From assembly GCF_020905295.1 (NCBI RefSeq), contig NZ_JAJJMM010000001.1, forward strand, positions 4,340,001 through 4,404,000: a stretch of 64,000 bases of DNA, read 5' to 3'. The translations under genes were made by a program, and so were the position numbers. This DNA is from Flavobacterium piscisymbiosum (lineage in GTDB: Bacteria; Bacteroidota; Bacteroidia; Flavobacteriales; Flavobacteriaceae). Shown piece after piece: positions 8,941 through 16,355 of this stretch; within the stretch, counting starts at the first letter, position 1; each line of letters starts with the position of its first letter. The notes under the pieces were generated by a model that saw nothing but the letters and a program-made list of their open reading frames with translations, searched no databases and was not told the origin of the DNA.

Positions 8941-9048
8941 TCCTGCAGGTATTCCTCGACATTTGACAGGTTCTTTGTTTTCTTTTTCAAGCTTCACCAT
9001 AGCGCTGACCAGCTCCTTGATGTTTTCCAATCGGTCGTAAACTAAAAT
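8899..9048 (-). pseudogene. Possible gene remnant with coiled-coil-like frame
   Basis: The minus strand has an open frame without a start codon. It reads like helical protein sequence (YDRLENIKELVSAMVKLEKE and so on) before running into family 1 repeat sequence and a stop at 8899-8901. It looks like the end of a DNA-associated or coiled-coil gene cut by the repeat. The evidence is only composition and open frame. Confidence 0.25.
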
Positions 9049-9160
9049 TCATATGTTTTTTCTTAAACTATTTTTTTAACTTTACGTAATCGTTAACCCT
9101 TGCACGGATATGCTTCGATGGTTTATCAACTTGAAAAAGCTAATTTATTTATATTAGCAT

Positions 9161-9187
9161 TTGCATATTTTTAAATTTTTATCTTTA
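9161..9187 (+). promoter_or_regulatory. Promoter of the response-regulator gene
   Basis: TTG at 9161-9163, 16 bases, then TATCTTTA at 9180-9187, one base off the Bacteroidota consensus TAnnTTTG. Transcription would start near 9194, leaving a leader of about 11 bases before the ATG at 9205. Confidence 0.6.
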
Positions 9188-9204
9188 CTTAAAAATACAC
9201 TACT

Positions 9205-9657
9205 ATGGCCTTGTCCCAACAAAATTTCCAGAGACATATTTATATAGCAGATGATGACCAGGATGACAGAATCTTCTTTACCGAGGCCATGCTGGAAGTT
9301 AATCCTGAGGTTGTTTTAAAAGAAGCACAGTATGGGGCGGAACTCATGGAGATCCTCCATACGCTGTCCGATCCGCTTCCCGATGTTATTTTTCTGGATT
9401 TGAACATGCCCAAAAAAAACGGCTTTGACTGCCTGGAAGAAATAAGAAAATTAAAAGGGGCCATAAGAGAGGTAAAGGTTATTATGTTTTCCACCAGCAG
9501 TGATCCCCTGGACATTGACAGGGCACTCGAGCTTGGGGCCAGTTTTTATGCAGTGAAGCCCAGCGGGTTTGATACCCTGAAAGCATTCCTGGCTGAGGTC
9601 CTACAAATGGACTGGCGCTGCTGCAATAAGGACAGTGGAAAATTTCGGTTAATTTAG
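9205..9657 (+). CDS. Single-domain response regulator
   Basis: Cytoplasmic receiver-domain protein of 150 residues with no output domain. The acidic pocket is D16-D18, the phospho-acceptor is D65 in FLDLNMP, the switch residue is S96/T97 in MFSTSS, and K118 precedes P119, so all catalytic residues are present. It resembles the stand-alone receivers common in Flavobacterium that are phosphorylated by hybrid or orphan kinases. No kinase gene is adjacent. The C-terminal tail (DWRCCNKDSGKFRLI) is unusual and may reflect a changed 3' end. Confidence 0.9.
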   Translation: MALSQQNFQRHIYIADDDQDDRIFFTEAMLEVNPEVVLKEAQYGAELMEILHTLSDPLPDVIFLDLNMPKKNGFDCLEEIRKLKGAIREVKVIMFSTSSDPLDIDRALELGASFYAVKPSGFDTLKAFLAEVLQMDWRCCNKDSGKFRLI

Positions 9658-9689
9658 CTGTTGTAAACCTTCCTTTCAATTTCATCAAA

Positions 9690-9908
9690 TCAGCCGTTTA
9701 TTTTGTCCTTATGGTACTGGGCAAGCCATTTTTCCATTTTCTCAAGCAGCTGGATTTCCTTCGGGTCGCCCGTGGGATCTGAAAGTCCTTTGATAGTGCG
9801 GCTGTAATTGAATTTCCCCTGCTCAAAGCGGCACGTAAATTTTGGCAGTTCATTGTGGGAAACCATCCAGCTGTCGGGGGCTATTTTTTTTATTTCAAAC
9901 TTTTTCAT
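9690..9908 (-). CDS. Small conserved-looking hypothetical protein
   Basis: Hypothetical 72-residue cytoplasmic protein with alternating charged and aromatic residues (APDSWMVSHNELPKFTCRFE), ending in a helical segment. A -7-like box CAAAATTA (TAATTTTG on the coding strand) lies at 9962-9969, about 54 bases upstream of the start. It converges on the response-regulator gene. No family is recognised, but codon use and start context look genuine. Confidence 0.55.
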   Translation of the reverse strand: MKKFEIKKIAPDSWMVSHNELPKFTCRFEQGKFNYSRTIKGLSDPTGDPKEIQLLEKMEKWLAQYHKDKING

Positions 9909-10091
9909 ATCTCATTCCCGTTCAAAGCTGCTATGACAGCTTTAAATCTACTGTCAAAAGGCAAAATTAGCGGTTTTATTTTTATTGCAGGGCGCTTTGA
10001 TGTTAAGTTAGCGGCCGTACCAGAAATTGAATCGGCTGGTAGTGGGGACTGCCCGAGAAGCTACGCCTTAAAAACAATAAAAATTAATCCA

Positions 10092-10130
10092 AAAAAAGCC
10101 TCCTAAATGCAGTCATTTAGAAGGCTTTTC
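10092..10130. terminator. Bidirectional intrinsic terminator
   Basis: Stem of 16 pairs with one mismatch (10094-10109 with 10114-10129, loop CAGT). Seven A residues on the left give a T-run for the minus-strand gene ending at 10162; four T residues follow on the right. Confidence 0.8.
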
Positions 10131-10161
10131 AATTTTGTAATAGGCGGTAAGAGGTATATCT

Positions 10162-10386
10162 TTATTCCTCATCATCCTCATCGGCCTGGGACTCATCAAG
10201 AGTCCTTCTGTCTGCATCGTCATGGTCCAGTTCGGTGGGCTGGTGGTCGGCAGATCTTTCATCATCATAGTGCTGGTTCACTCCCGGATCGGTGTGCTCC
10301 ATGGTTTCTGAATGGATGGATTCTTCCCCCATGTGATACATGCTGTCTTGCTGAGAATACGTATCGTAGTTTTCTTGTGGTATCAT
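10162..10386 (-). CDS. Small acidic disordered protein
   Basis: Hypothetical 74-residue protein, strongly acidic and polar (many Asp, Glu, His, Gln), ending in QADEDDEE. No hydrophobic core or signal peptide, so it is probably intrinsically disordered. A strong terminator lies just downstream at 10092-10130, which supports transcription. It resembles in style the acidic protein encoded by the interrupted gene at 10939-11493. Such hydrophilic proteins are often stress-related, but that is only an inference. Confidence 0.55.
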   Translation of the reverse strand: MIPQENYDTYSQQDSMYHMGEESIHSETMEHTDPGVNQHYDDERSADHQPTELDHDDADRRTLDESQADEDDEE

Positions 10387-10938
10387 AATGTTATAATTTA
10401 AATAGTTTGTAATTTCTTTAAAGCTCTTCTTCCTGTTTCGGACTTATTGCGGCTTAGTGGAAGAAGGTAGGGTAAAATTAAAAATTAGAGGATGGATTAA
10501 ATTACAGCCTGGCTTTGTTTAATTATATTATTTTCAGTTGGTTATGAGATATCAGATTGTTTTTTAGGAGCTATTCCCGCTATTCGTTGCAATCTTTTGT
10601 GCCGAACACCGGCACAAAAGGATTTTCACTGCTATCGGGGCTAAGGATTGAATCCATTTTTATGTTTTGGTTTTAGTTTTTCAATACTAATTAATAAGCT
10701 ACAAAATTATTTTTTTCTACTATATTGGTGCCTAGCTCCTTGATTGTCTGATAGCTATTTTATAAATGCAAATCATTATTCTGTAAAAAAAAATATTACT
10801 ATCCTCTTTACATTTGATAAAGGACAATCAACAAAGGATACACAAGGGAAATGCTAACAAGCGCGGCAATGCCAGCAGACCTGCGAAGACACACTTCTTT
10901 AAAAAAACGATAGTAAAAATTTAATTAAAAAAAATAAA
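10387..10938. other. Non-coding gap with family 1 repeat
   Basis: Contains the most complete family 1 palindrome (10559-10643). The remaining DNA is A+T-rich and shows no supported gene. It separates two divergent genes for acidic proteins, so promoters for both are expected here, but I see no clean consensus pair. Confidence 0.5.
10559..10643 (+). repeat. Flavobacterial palindromic repeat, family 1 copy C (most complete)
   Basis: Outer ends TTTTTTAGGAGC and CTATCGGGGCTAA flank a perfect 10-bp inner hairpin: CTTTTGTGCC (10594-10603) and GGCACAAAAG (10611-10620), loop GAACACC. The outer parts form an imperfect stem. This copy defines the family in this window. Confidence 0.8.
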
Positions 10939-11493
10939 ATGATGAATTCAGACAAACCGGAAAATTACGGTCAGGATGACAAGAATTTTTAAAACGCAGA
11001 CACAGGTAAACAGGGACAACAAAAAACTACCTCCACAGGTCATACCTTTACAGAAAATGCCCAGCCCGATTATGGAAATGACCTGAGTACCGAAGAGATC
11101 AGCAGGGAATCCGGTCACCATGATAAGCAGGATAGCAAGATTCCAAATTCAGACGAGCAAAACAGTGATCCAAACGGTAATCCTTATGATTCAGAGAATC
11201 TTGACAATGAATCGGACAGTGAATCGAAAGATATAACCGAACAGGACATTGAAGAGGATCTTATAAATAATGATCCCTCTGAAGGTTTTGAAACTGAAAT
11301 TGATGCTCCTCAGAGCAATGAGGCTGAAGGTGAGCCCTTTAAAACCATTGAACCAGACCAGGATAATCCCGTTCATAAGGAATTCGAAATAGGGGCACTG
11401 GGCAATGAGGAGCTTCGAGAAGATGAACGCGCCCGAGATGAAACAGACGGTGGTGCGCCCGGCAATATTAAACCTTCCCAGCGAAAATTTTAA
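10939..11493 (+). pseudogene. Acidic hydrophilic protein gene with in-frame stop
   Basis: ATGs at 10939 and 10942 open a frame beginning MNSDKPENYGQDDKNF, then TAA at 10990-10992. The same frame then stays open for 166 codons to a stop at 11491-11493. It encodes a highly acidic, Gln/Asn/Glu-rich sequence (e.g. EQDIEEDLINNDPSEGFE) of the same style as the N-terminal piece. No shift is needed, so a single nonsense change is the simplest explanation. No in-frame ATG lies just after the stop. An efficient terminator follows at 11516-11546. Readthrough or a sequencing error are alternatives. Confidence 0.65.
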
Positions 11494-11515
11494 TGTATCC
11501 AGATTTGATGCCAAT

Positions 11516-11546
11516 AAAAAAACCGTTATTATTAACGGTTTTTTTT
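11516..11546. terminator. Bidirectional intrinsic terminator
   Basis: CCGTTA (11523-11528) and TAACGG (11533-11538) with a TTAT loop, flanked by seven A on the left and eight T on the right. It follows the interrupted acidic-protein gene and faces the minus-strand gene ending at 11634. Confidence 0.8.
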
Positions 11547-11633
11547 ACAGGATCTTGCGATTACTCTGCTTCTTTACACTATGATTTATCCCAGTTGATC
11601 AAATCCGTTGTAGCTGTTGCTGCAGGCAGCATT

Positions 11634-12206
11634 TTATATTTCGTTACTGCGTAGTTTCTCTTTCCACTTATTTAGAGCTTCAGCATTGCTTCCAAAATTA
11701 GACTCTGTATCAAATTCATTTAGAGCTTTGTCCCTGGCATCTAAATGTTTCTCTATAATTCCGTTAACTTTATTGACATTTCCCGCATTTATTTTTCCGC
11801 TGTTAATCTCTTTTTCTGATTTTTTGGCAAAGTAATGTGAAATGTTATATTTCAGCTGTAGGTAATCCAGTAATTGCTGGGATTTATATTCGGGTTTAAC
11901 CCACGATAAATCCCTTCTGATTCCTCCATAGGATTCAACAGTGATAGTTCCTGTCCAGACATTTACTTTTTTGGTAAAAACACCAAATGTCAATTCCGGA
12001 TGGACATGCAGATCTTTGCTTGATTCAGGTGGCATTTTAAAATCAGACCATTCCAAAATAGCTTTTGACCTTGCAGATATAGTATCGCCCTGGTTTGCTT
12101 TGGTCATTTCCGAAACAACCCTGTCCCATTTTTTCTGGTTCTTCCCCTGGCCAAAAGTAAAAAGTGTCAGGCAGAGGCCTAAAATAGTTAATGTTAATTT
12201 ACTCAT
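11634..12206 (-). CDS. Secreted protein of unknown function
   Basis: Exported 190-residue protein. The signal peptide (MSKLTLTILGLCLTLFTFGQG) is followed by a soluble domain with WDRVVSEMTKANQGDTISARSK and a beta-like middle region (LTFGVFTKKVNVWTGTITVES), then a helical, Lys/Asn-rich C-terminus with coiled-coil character. No cysteine is left after signal cleavage. I do not recognise the family. It stands alone between a terminator and the HEPN-like gene on the same strand 90 bases upstream. Confidence 0.65.
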   Translation of the reverse strand: MSKLTLTILGLCLTLFTFGQGKNQKKWDRVVSEMTKANQGDTISARSKAILEWSDFKMPPESSKDLHVHPELTFGVFTKKVNVWTGTITVESYGGIRRDLSWVKPEYKSQQLLDYLQLKYNISHYFAKKSEKEINSGKINAGNVNKVNGIIEKHLDARDKALNEFDTESNFGSNAEALNKWKEKLRSNEI

Positions 12207-12296
12207 TTTTTCAATTTTTTAGTTGAGATTATATCAGCAGTATTTTTTGATAAAGCAGTTTTACACTGTTATAAGTCTTCTGCAGCGGTGTATCTG

Positions 12297-12962
12297 TTAG
12301 TGCAGCTTATTTTTTTCGGTTATTTTCTTCGTTAATAAACTATAGTATGATCTTCTAATCAAAGTTCCTAAGCCTTTTAATTCCTCAATATTTATAGTTT
12401 TTGCACCCTTTTCCTTTTGAGCTGTGTAAAGTTCGTTGAATCCATCTTCAATTTGCTTTATAATTTCCAATGTATCGGTTTTAAATTTTTTAAGCATTTC
12501 ACCTTCTACATCTTTGGATATCTTTTCTTTTATTTTTTCAATGAGATTTACGGTGGTTTTCAATACGTCTCCTGCGAGTTCTATGGTAGCTTTATGCAAT
12601 TTCTCTTCTGTTGGTAATTCAGCATTTTGAGGAAAGATTTTCAGAATAAAAGTTGCTTTTCCTTCTAAATAATTAAAACAGGATTCATAATTTTTTGCAT
12701 TGTAATTATGCATAAATTGATTACGAATTTCCATGAATGTCTGGAATTTCTTCTTTTCATTTTTGTCTAAAGCACCGATGTCAATTAATAGATCTATTTT
12801 TTGATTAAATGATAGATTTCCACTTTGATTTCCAAATGACTTAGTTTCTTCATAGTTCTCTATACCTAAAAGTTTAGAAAGAAATATTGAGGTGAAATTT
12901 TCTATCAAAAGTGAGTATTGAAGAATTTCTTGTCTATTTTCTACACCAATGTCTAATTTCAT
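12297..12962 (-). CDS. HEPN-like helical protein with RNxxxH motif
   Basis: Hypothetical cytoplasmic all-helical protein of 221 residues. The segment FQTFMEIRNQFMHNYNAK holds R80-N81-(x3)-H85, the R-x4-H arrangement of HEPN and MltR-like folds, where it forms an RNase active site or a structural element. The rest (ATFILKIFPQ, GDVLKTTVNLIEKIKEKI) is amphipathic helix. No antitoxin-like partner gene is adjacent. The upstream 110 bases match those of the membrane gene at 7816-8538. It could be an RNase, a regulator or a non-catalytic relative; only the fold is suggested. Confidence 0.6.
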   Translation of the reverse strand: MKLDIGVENRQEILQYSLLIENFTSIFLSKLLGIENYEETKSFGNQSGNLSFNQKIDLLIDIGALDKNEKKKFQTFMEIRNQFMHNYNAKNYESCFNYLEGKATFILKIFPQNAELPTEEKLHKATIELAGDVLKTTVNLIEKIKEKISKDVEGEMLKKFKTDTLEIIKQIEDGFNELYTAQKEKGAKTINIEELKGLGTLIRRSYYSLLTKKITEKNKLH

Positions 12963-13003
12963 GAAGTTTGGGTTTTGTTGCCACTGACTAATTTATATTA
13001 ACG

Positions 13004-13108
13004 GTAAAATGGCGCCAATACAACTTTTTTAGCGGGCTTTGTTCAATTAGTATGATTTTTTAGCGAATATAAGAATAATATACTAAATCTTTGAGATGTG
13101 CAGTAATA
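13004..13108 (-). repeat. Upstream repeat shared with the 8.54-kb gene, copy 2
   Basis: Aligns with 8584-8693 over about 105 bases with short gaps, including TTTTTTAGCGAATATAA and the GGCTTTG block. It lies upstream of the HEPN-like gene and, on the minus strand, carries the same near-consensus -7 box TATATTCG. Confidence 0.7.
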
Positions 13109-13353
13109 GCTGTAAATCACTTATTTTACTTGTTCTGGGGCTGTTTTTAATTTAGTTAAAAATCAGCTGCCTGTTTTTTTTTGCCGAACTAAGACGCCAG
13201 CGGTCTTGAGGCCACGGGAACATCTTTTTCAATTCACCCCAAGCTGACTACTTTTCTTGTTGCTCTTTATCCATAGTATCCCCATTGCTTCCCTTTTTCT
13301 TTTTACCCGAGACCCTGTATGCTTTTGTTTTATTTCAGGAGCAAAGGTAGTCC

Positions 13354-13456
13354 GTGTCCTTGAGCAAAAGCAAGGCCGGGGCCTTTCAGGTCTTGTCAAA
13401 AAATCTCCACCCATCCGGGTTGTTTTTTTTGCCAGAGCCTTGCTTTTGCCGGACAC
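13354..13456. repeat. Long imperfect inverted repeat preceding the ssb module
   Basis: GTGTCC (13354-13359) and GCAAAAGCAAGGC (13364-13376) face GCCTTGCTTTTGC (13437-13449) and GGACAC (13451-13456). Arms are perfect except for an asymmetric bulge of four bases against one. The 60-base interior is G+C-rich followed by a T-run. Its position just before ssb and DUF932 suggests a control or processing site of the mobile element; a regulatory RNA or transfer/replication site are both possible. Confidence 0.6.
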
Positions 13457-13683
13457 TCACCTTTTTATGCTCATGAAACAAAACATAGCATACTGCGGCT
13501 CTTTAGACGAATAAAAAAAAATGTCAGAAATGAGAATTGAAATATTGAAAAAAGCAATGATGAAACAAAACAGCGCCTGCTCTCATTGCCGAATAAATTT
13601 CAAAAAAAAAGAAAAGAAAAAAAAGTCAAAAGTAAAAAAGCGGGGGCGGGAAAAAGAAAGTAATAATTTAAAAACTAGAAATC

Positions 13684-14112
13684 ATGAACATTACAGGAAG
13701 ATTGACAAAAGATGCGAAAGTAAGCACATTGTCAGACAGCAGACAGGTAGTAAATTTTTCGGTAGCCATAAACGAGAGCTACAAAAACAGAAAAGGGGAC
13801 AAGGTGGAGCAGACCACATTTTTTGATTGCGCCTACTGGATAAGCCCAAGGGTTGCCGAGTGGCTGACCAAAGGCACGGTGGTGGAGCTCACTGGCATGG
13901 TAAGCGCAAGGGCGTGGACAGGCAATGACGGGGAGCCTCGCGCGGGGCTGAACTTCAATACCTCGAATATCAAACTGCACGGGGGCGGGAAGAAGTCCGA
14001 AGGTGCGCAGGCGGTTCAAAATGTGCAGGCGGTTCAAAGTGGACAGAATGCGGTGCAGGGCGAAAGCAAAAAGGTCACCGTAAAAGAGCCTGAGGACGAC
14101 ATCCCGTTTTAA
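13684..14112 (+). CDS. ssb: Single-stranded DNA-binding protein
   Basis: 142-residue SSB. An OB-fold (residues 1-102) starts MNITGRLTKDAKVSTL, with VNFSVAINESYKN and TTFFDCAYW, the typical DNA-contact strands. A Gln/Ala-rich linker (about 108-128) leads to the acidic tip EPEDDIPF that recruits partner proteins. The short form and its position before DUF932 and PRTRC genes identify it as the accessory SSB of a plasmid or conjugative element rather than the chromosomal copy. The linker contains a short imperfect tandem repeat (QAVQNVQAVQSGQ). Confidence 0.93.
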   Translation: MNITGRLTKDAKVSTLSDSRQVVNFSVAINESYKNRKGDKVEQTTFFDCAYWISPRVAEWLTKGTVVELTGMVSARAWTGNDGEPRAGLNFNTSNIKLHGGGKKSEGAQAVQNVQAVQSGQNAVQGESKKVTVKEPEDDIPF

Positions 14113-14169
14113 CGGCAGGCATTAAAGCGTTTTAAACAATTTTATTTCAAACTTTTAAAATCAAATATC

Positions 14170-15243
14170 ATGGCACATAATATCAATTACAACAGCGAGA
14201 CAGGAAAGTATTCTTTTTTCAGCGTAAAGGAAAAAGCATGGCACGGGCTCGGGCAGATTGTGGAGCAGTACCCGACAAGCTCAGAAGCCATCAGACATGC
14301 AGGGCTTGATTACGAGGTGGCTAAAAGCCCTTTATACACAAAAGCATCGGGCATTATCCAAACTGCGGGCGGTATTGAAATGGGCAGTACTGAATTGGCA
14401 GTACCTGACTGCTTTGCCACCATCCGCACCGACAGTAATGCGGTTTTGGGCGTTGTTGGGAAAGACTACCAAATCGTGCAGAACCGTGAGGCGTTCAGCT
14501 TTTTTGATGCGATTGTCGGGGGCGGTGACGGTATACTGTACGAAACGGCAGGGGCACTCGGGCAAGGCGAACGCATCTTTATTACCGCCAAACTCCCTGA
14601 TTATATCAGGGTCGGAAATGGGGATGATGTGACTGAAAAGTACATTTTCCTGACCACCTCCCACGACGGAAGCGGAAGCATCACGGCGGCTTTTACGCCC
14701 ATTCGCATCGTATGCCAAAATACCCTTAACGCTTCACTCCGCTCGATGAGCAACGTGGTGCGCATCCGCCATACATCAGGGGCAAAACAGCGCCTTGATG
14801 ATGCCCATAAAGTAATGGGACTGGCGGACAGGCTGAGCAGTCAGTTAGAAGGTATTTTCAATGAATGGGCTAAAGTGAAGGTAACAGATACGCAGGTTAA
14901 GAAATTGATTCAATTGGCATTATGTCCAAATACCGAAACACTCGCTTTAATTAGAAAAGGGGCTGAAGATGAAGTGTCTACCGTGTTTAAAAATACCGTT
15001 GAGGACGCTTTTGCGTACGCCATGGCAAGCGAATCTCAGCAGATGGAGACCACTAAAGGCACGCTTTTCGGGGCTTATAATGGCGTGACGGGCTACTATC
15101 AGAATGTGCGAAAATACAAAGACAGCGAAGCCAAACTGCAGTCCATTGTCATGGGAGGCACAGCCCAGGGAAAAGCCCAAAAGGCGTTTGAACTGTGCAC
15201 GGCTTTTCAGGCGGATGGCGAGCAAATCCTAAACCTGAATTAG
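14170..15243 (+). CDS. DUF932 (TIGR03299-type) phage/plasmid protein
   Basis: 357-residue cytoplasmic protein of the DUF932 family, widespread on phages, plasmids and conjugative elements; molecular role unknown. The N-terminus has the family pattern WHGLGQIVEQYPTSSEAI, followed by PDCFATIRTDSNAVLGVVGKDYQIVQNREAF and VCQNTLNASL with the conserved late IRHTSG. Length is normal and the frame is intact. It follows ssb by 57 bases and precedes the damaged PRTRC E region, consistent with one polycistronic accessory module. Confidence 0.9.
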   Translation: MAHNINYNSETGKYSFFSVKEKAWHGLGQIVEQYPTSSEAIRHAGLDYEVAKSPLYTKASGIIQTAGGIEMGSTELAVPDCFATIRTDSNAVLGVVGKDYQIVQNREAFSFFDAIVGGGDGILYETAGALGQGERIFITAKLPDYIRVGNGDDVTEKYIFLTTSHDGSGSITAAFTPIRIVCQNTLNASLRSMSNVVRIRHTSGAKQRLDDAHKVMGLADRLSSQLEGIFNEWAKVKVTDTQVKKLIQLALCPNTETLALIRKGAEDEVSTVFKNTVEDAFAYAMASESQQMETTKGTLFGAYNGVTGYYQNVRKYKDSEAKLQSIVMGGTAQGKAQKAFELCTAFQADGEQILNLN

Positions 15244-15359
15244 GCAGGCAGATAACCAAAGGCTGTTGCAAACCGTGACAGCCTTTACAATCAGGAGCTA
15301 GTGATGCGATAGCAGGGTTGGACATCTGCACAATTGAATAACATAAAAACGCAGGGATT

Positions 15360-15635
15360 ATGGCAAGGAAGGACAGCAACAATTTTGAGTTTATCCTGTA
15401 TCTCTACAATGAATTTGTCAGCAAACACCGCAGTATAGGTAAGGAAGCCCGTATGTATTGGCATATTTTGGACAAGTATATAGAAGTGGGGCTTTCAAAA
15501 AAAAGCCAGAAAGCCGAAAAAAAGTACGCCCAAAAGCTTACAGCCATCATCAGGGAGGCAGTAGGGGAATGGAACACCCATCTGCTTATCTTAAAAGGGG
15601 GGAACAGCCGAAGAACTCGACAACGGTTTTTTTGA
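15360..15635 (+). CDS. Small mobile-element protein, 3' end fused by deletion
   Basis: 91-residue frame. Residues 1-70 look like a genuine helical protein (NNFEFILYLYNEFVSKHRSIGKEARMYW, and IIREAVGEWN). From about residue 74 the frame runs into sequence that, shifted by one base, encodes PRTRC protein E; the tail NSRRTRQRFF is therefore out-of-frame PRTRC E DNA. The natural 3' end of this gene and the 5' part of PRTRC E appear to have been lost together. Its own function is unknown; it sits where conjugative elements often carry a small ORF after DUF932. Confidence 0.6.
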   Translation: MARKDSNNFEFILYLYNEFVSKHRSIGKEARMYWHILDKYIEVGLSKKSQKAEKKYAQKLTAIIREAVGEWNTHLLILKGGNSRRTRQRFF

Positions 15636-16104
15636 GAATATCACAACGCCCATGCAGTGCGCTTCGGGTCTAATGGTGGACATGGAAGGCTATATGAAAC
15701 AGCTTGAAGATACCAAAAAGCAGTCGGCTATGGAAAAAGAGAAAGCCGATACCAAGAAAAAAGAACAGGAAGCCAAAGACAAAAAGTTCAGCGAAGCTAT
15801 GGCGAAAGCCCATGAACTGGAAAAAGAAGGGAAATTTCGTGAGGCATGGATAAAAGTGCCCGAAATACATGAATTTCCACTAAAGGCGGAGGAAATACGC
15901 AGACGTAAATCCGAGCTGTCGGCAAAGTTTGCGCCCGATCTGTTCGGCAGTACAACAGAAACCGTAAAGACCAAACCGCCTCGAGAGGCACTCTTTCCTG
16001 ACTATAGCAATGGCAATGTGCAAGAGTCCGAAACGGACGAGGAAGAAACAGAGGCAGAGGACATGGAAAACTTGGAAGACGAGAACGAAGAGCAAGGATA
16101 TTAA
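15595..16104 (+). pseudogene. PRTRC system protein E, 5'-truncated
   Basis: From 15601 this frame reads GTAEELDNGFFENITTPMQ, then MVDMEGYMKQLEDTKKQ, a Lys/Glu-rich coiled coil, EGKFREAWIKVPEIHEFP and a C-terminal acidic tail. That matches the C-terminal two thirds of Bacteroidota PRTRC protein E. The N-terminal domain is missing: an in-frame TAA lies at 15592-15594, and the upstream frame differs by one base at a run of six G (15597-15602). Translation could restart at the ATG at 15652 and give a 150-residue fragment. PRTRC genes occur on plasmids and integrative elements; their biochemical role is not established. Confidence 0.7.
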
Positions 16105-16121
16105 TTTAAAATAAAAAAGTC

Positions 16122-16340
16122 ATGTTATTAGCTACACAATTACAGCGGGTTTTTATACTCAAAGACAAGGGACAGGAAATAAGGCTTTCCGACCCCGAGC
16201 CAAGATGGAGCACCGAAGCGGTACTGAATTTTTATGCCCCGACCTATCCGATACTGACCACCGCCAAAATATCAGCCCCTGCCATTAGGGACGATGCGGT
16301 GGAGTACCGATTTGAAACGGTAATGGGAACAAAAGGCTAA
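16122..16340 (+). CDS. PRTRC system protein C
   Basis: 72-residue protein matching PRTRC protein C over its whole length: it begins MLLATQLQRVFILKDKG, continues with RLSDPEPRW and AVLNFYAPTYPILTTAKI, and ends YRFETVMGTKG. Frame and length are intact. It follows the PRTRC E remnant by 17 bases. The PRTRC B, A (ThiF-like) and D (ParB-like) genes that normally complete the cassette are absent, so the protein probably has no partners here. Function unknown. Confidence 0.88.
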   Translation: MLLATQLQRVFILKDKGQEIRLSDPEPRWSTEAVLNFYAPTYPILTTAKISAPAIRDDAVEYRFETVMGTKG

Positions 16341-16355
16341 CCAAAATTTAAAGCC

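Larger units (their letters stand above)
12963..13683. other. Non-coding gap: shared repeat and long inverted repeat
   Basis: Holds the second copy of the upstream repeat (13004-13108) and the long inverted repeat at 13354-13456. Short frames between 13229 and 13683 have skewed, Lys-rich translations and no support as genes. The ssb gene follows immediately. Confidence 0.5.

Noticed and set aside
10107..10388. Plus-strand open frame antisense to the 74-residue acidic protein
   Set aside because: Translation is unusually His, Cys and Trp-rich, and it begins inside a terminator hairpin; the minus-strand frame has a terminator in the right place.
11191..11514. Minus-strand open frame of 107 codons
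   Set aside because: It is the antisense of the acidic-protein gene at 10939-11493, whose own frame has far more protein-like bias.
13521..13826. Open frame just before ssb
   Set aside because: Lys-rich low-complexity translation, overlaps the ssb gene in another frame, and has no family resemblance; treated as leader DNA.
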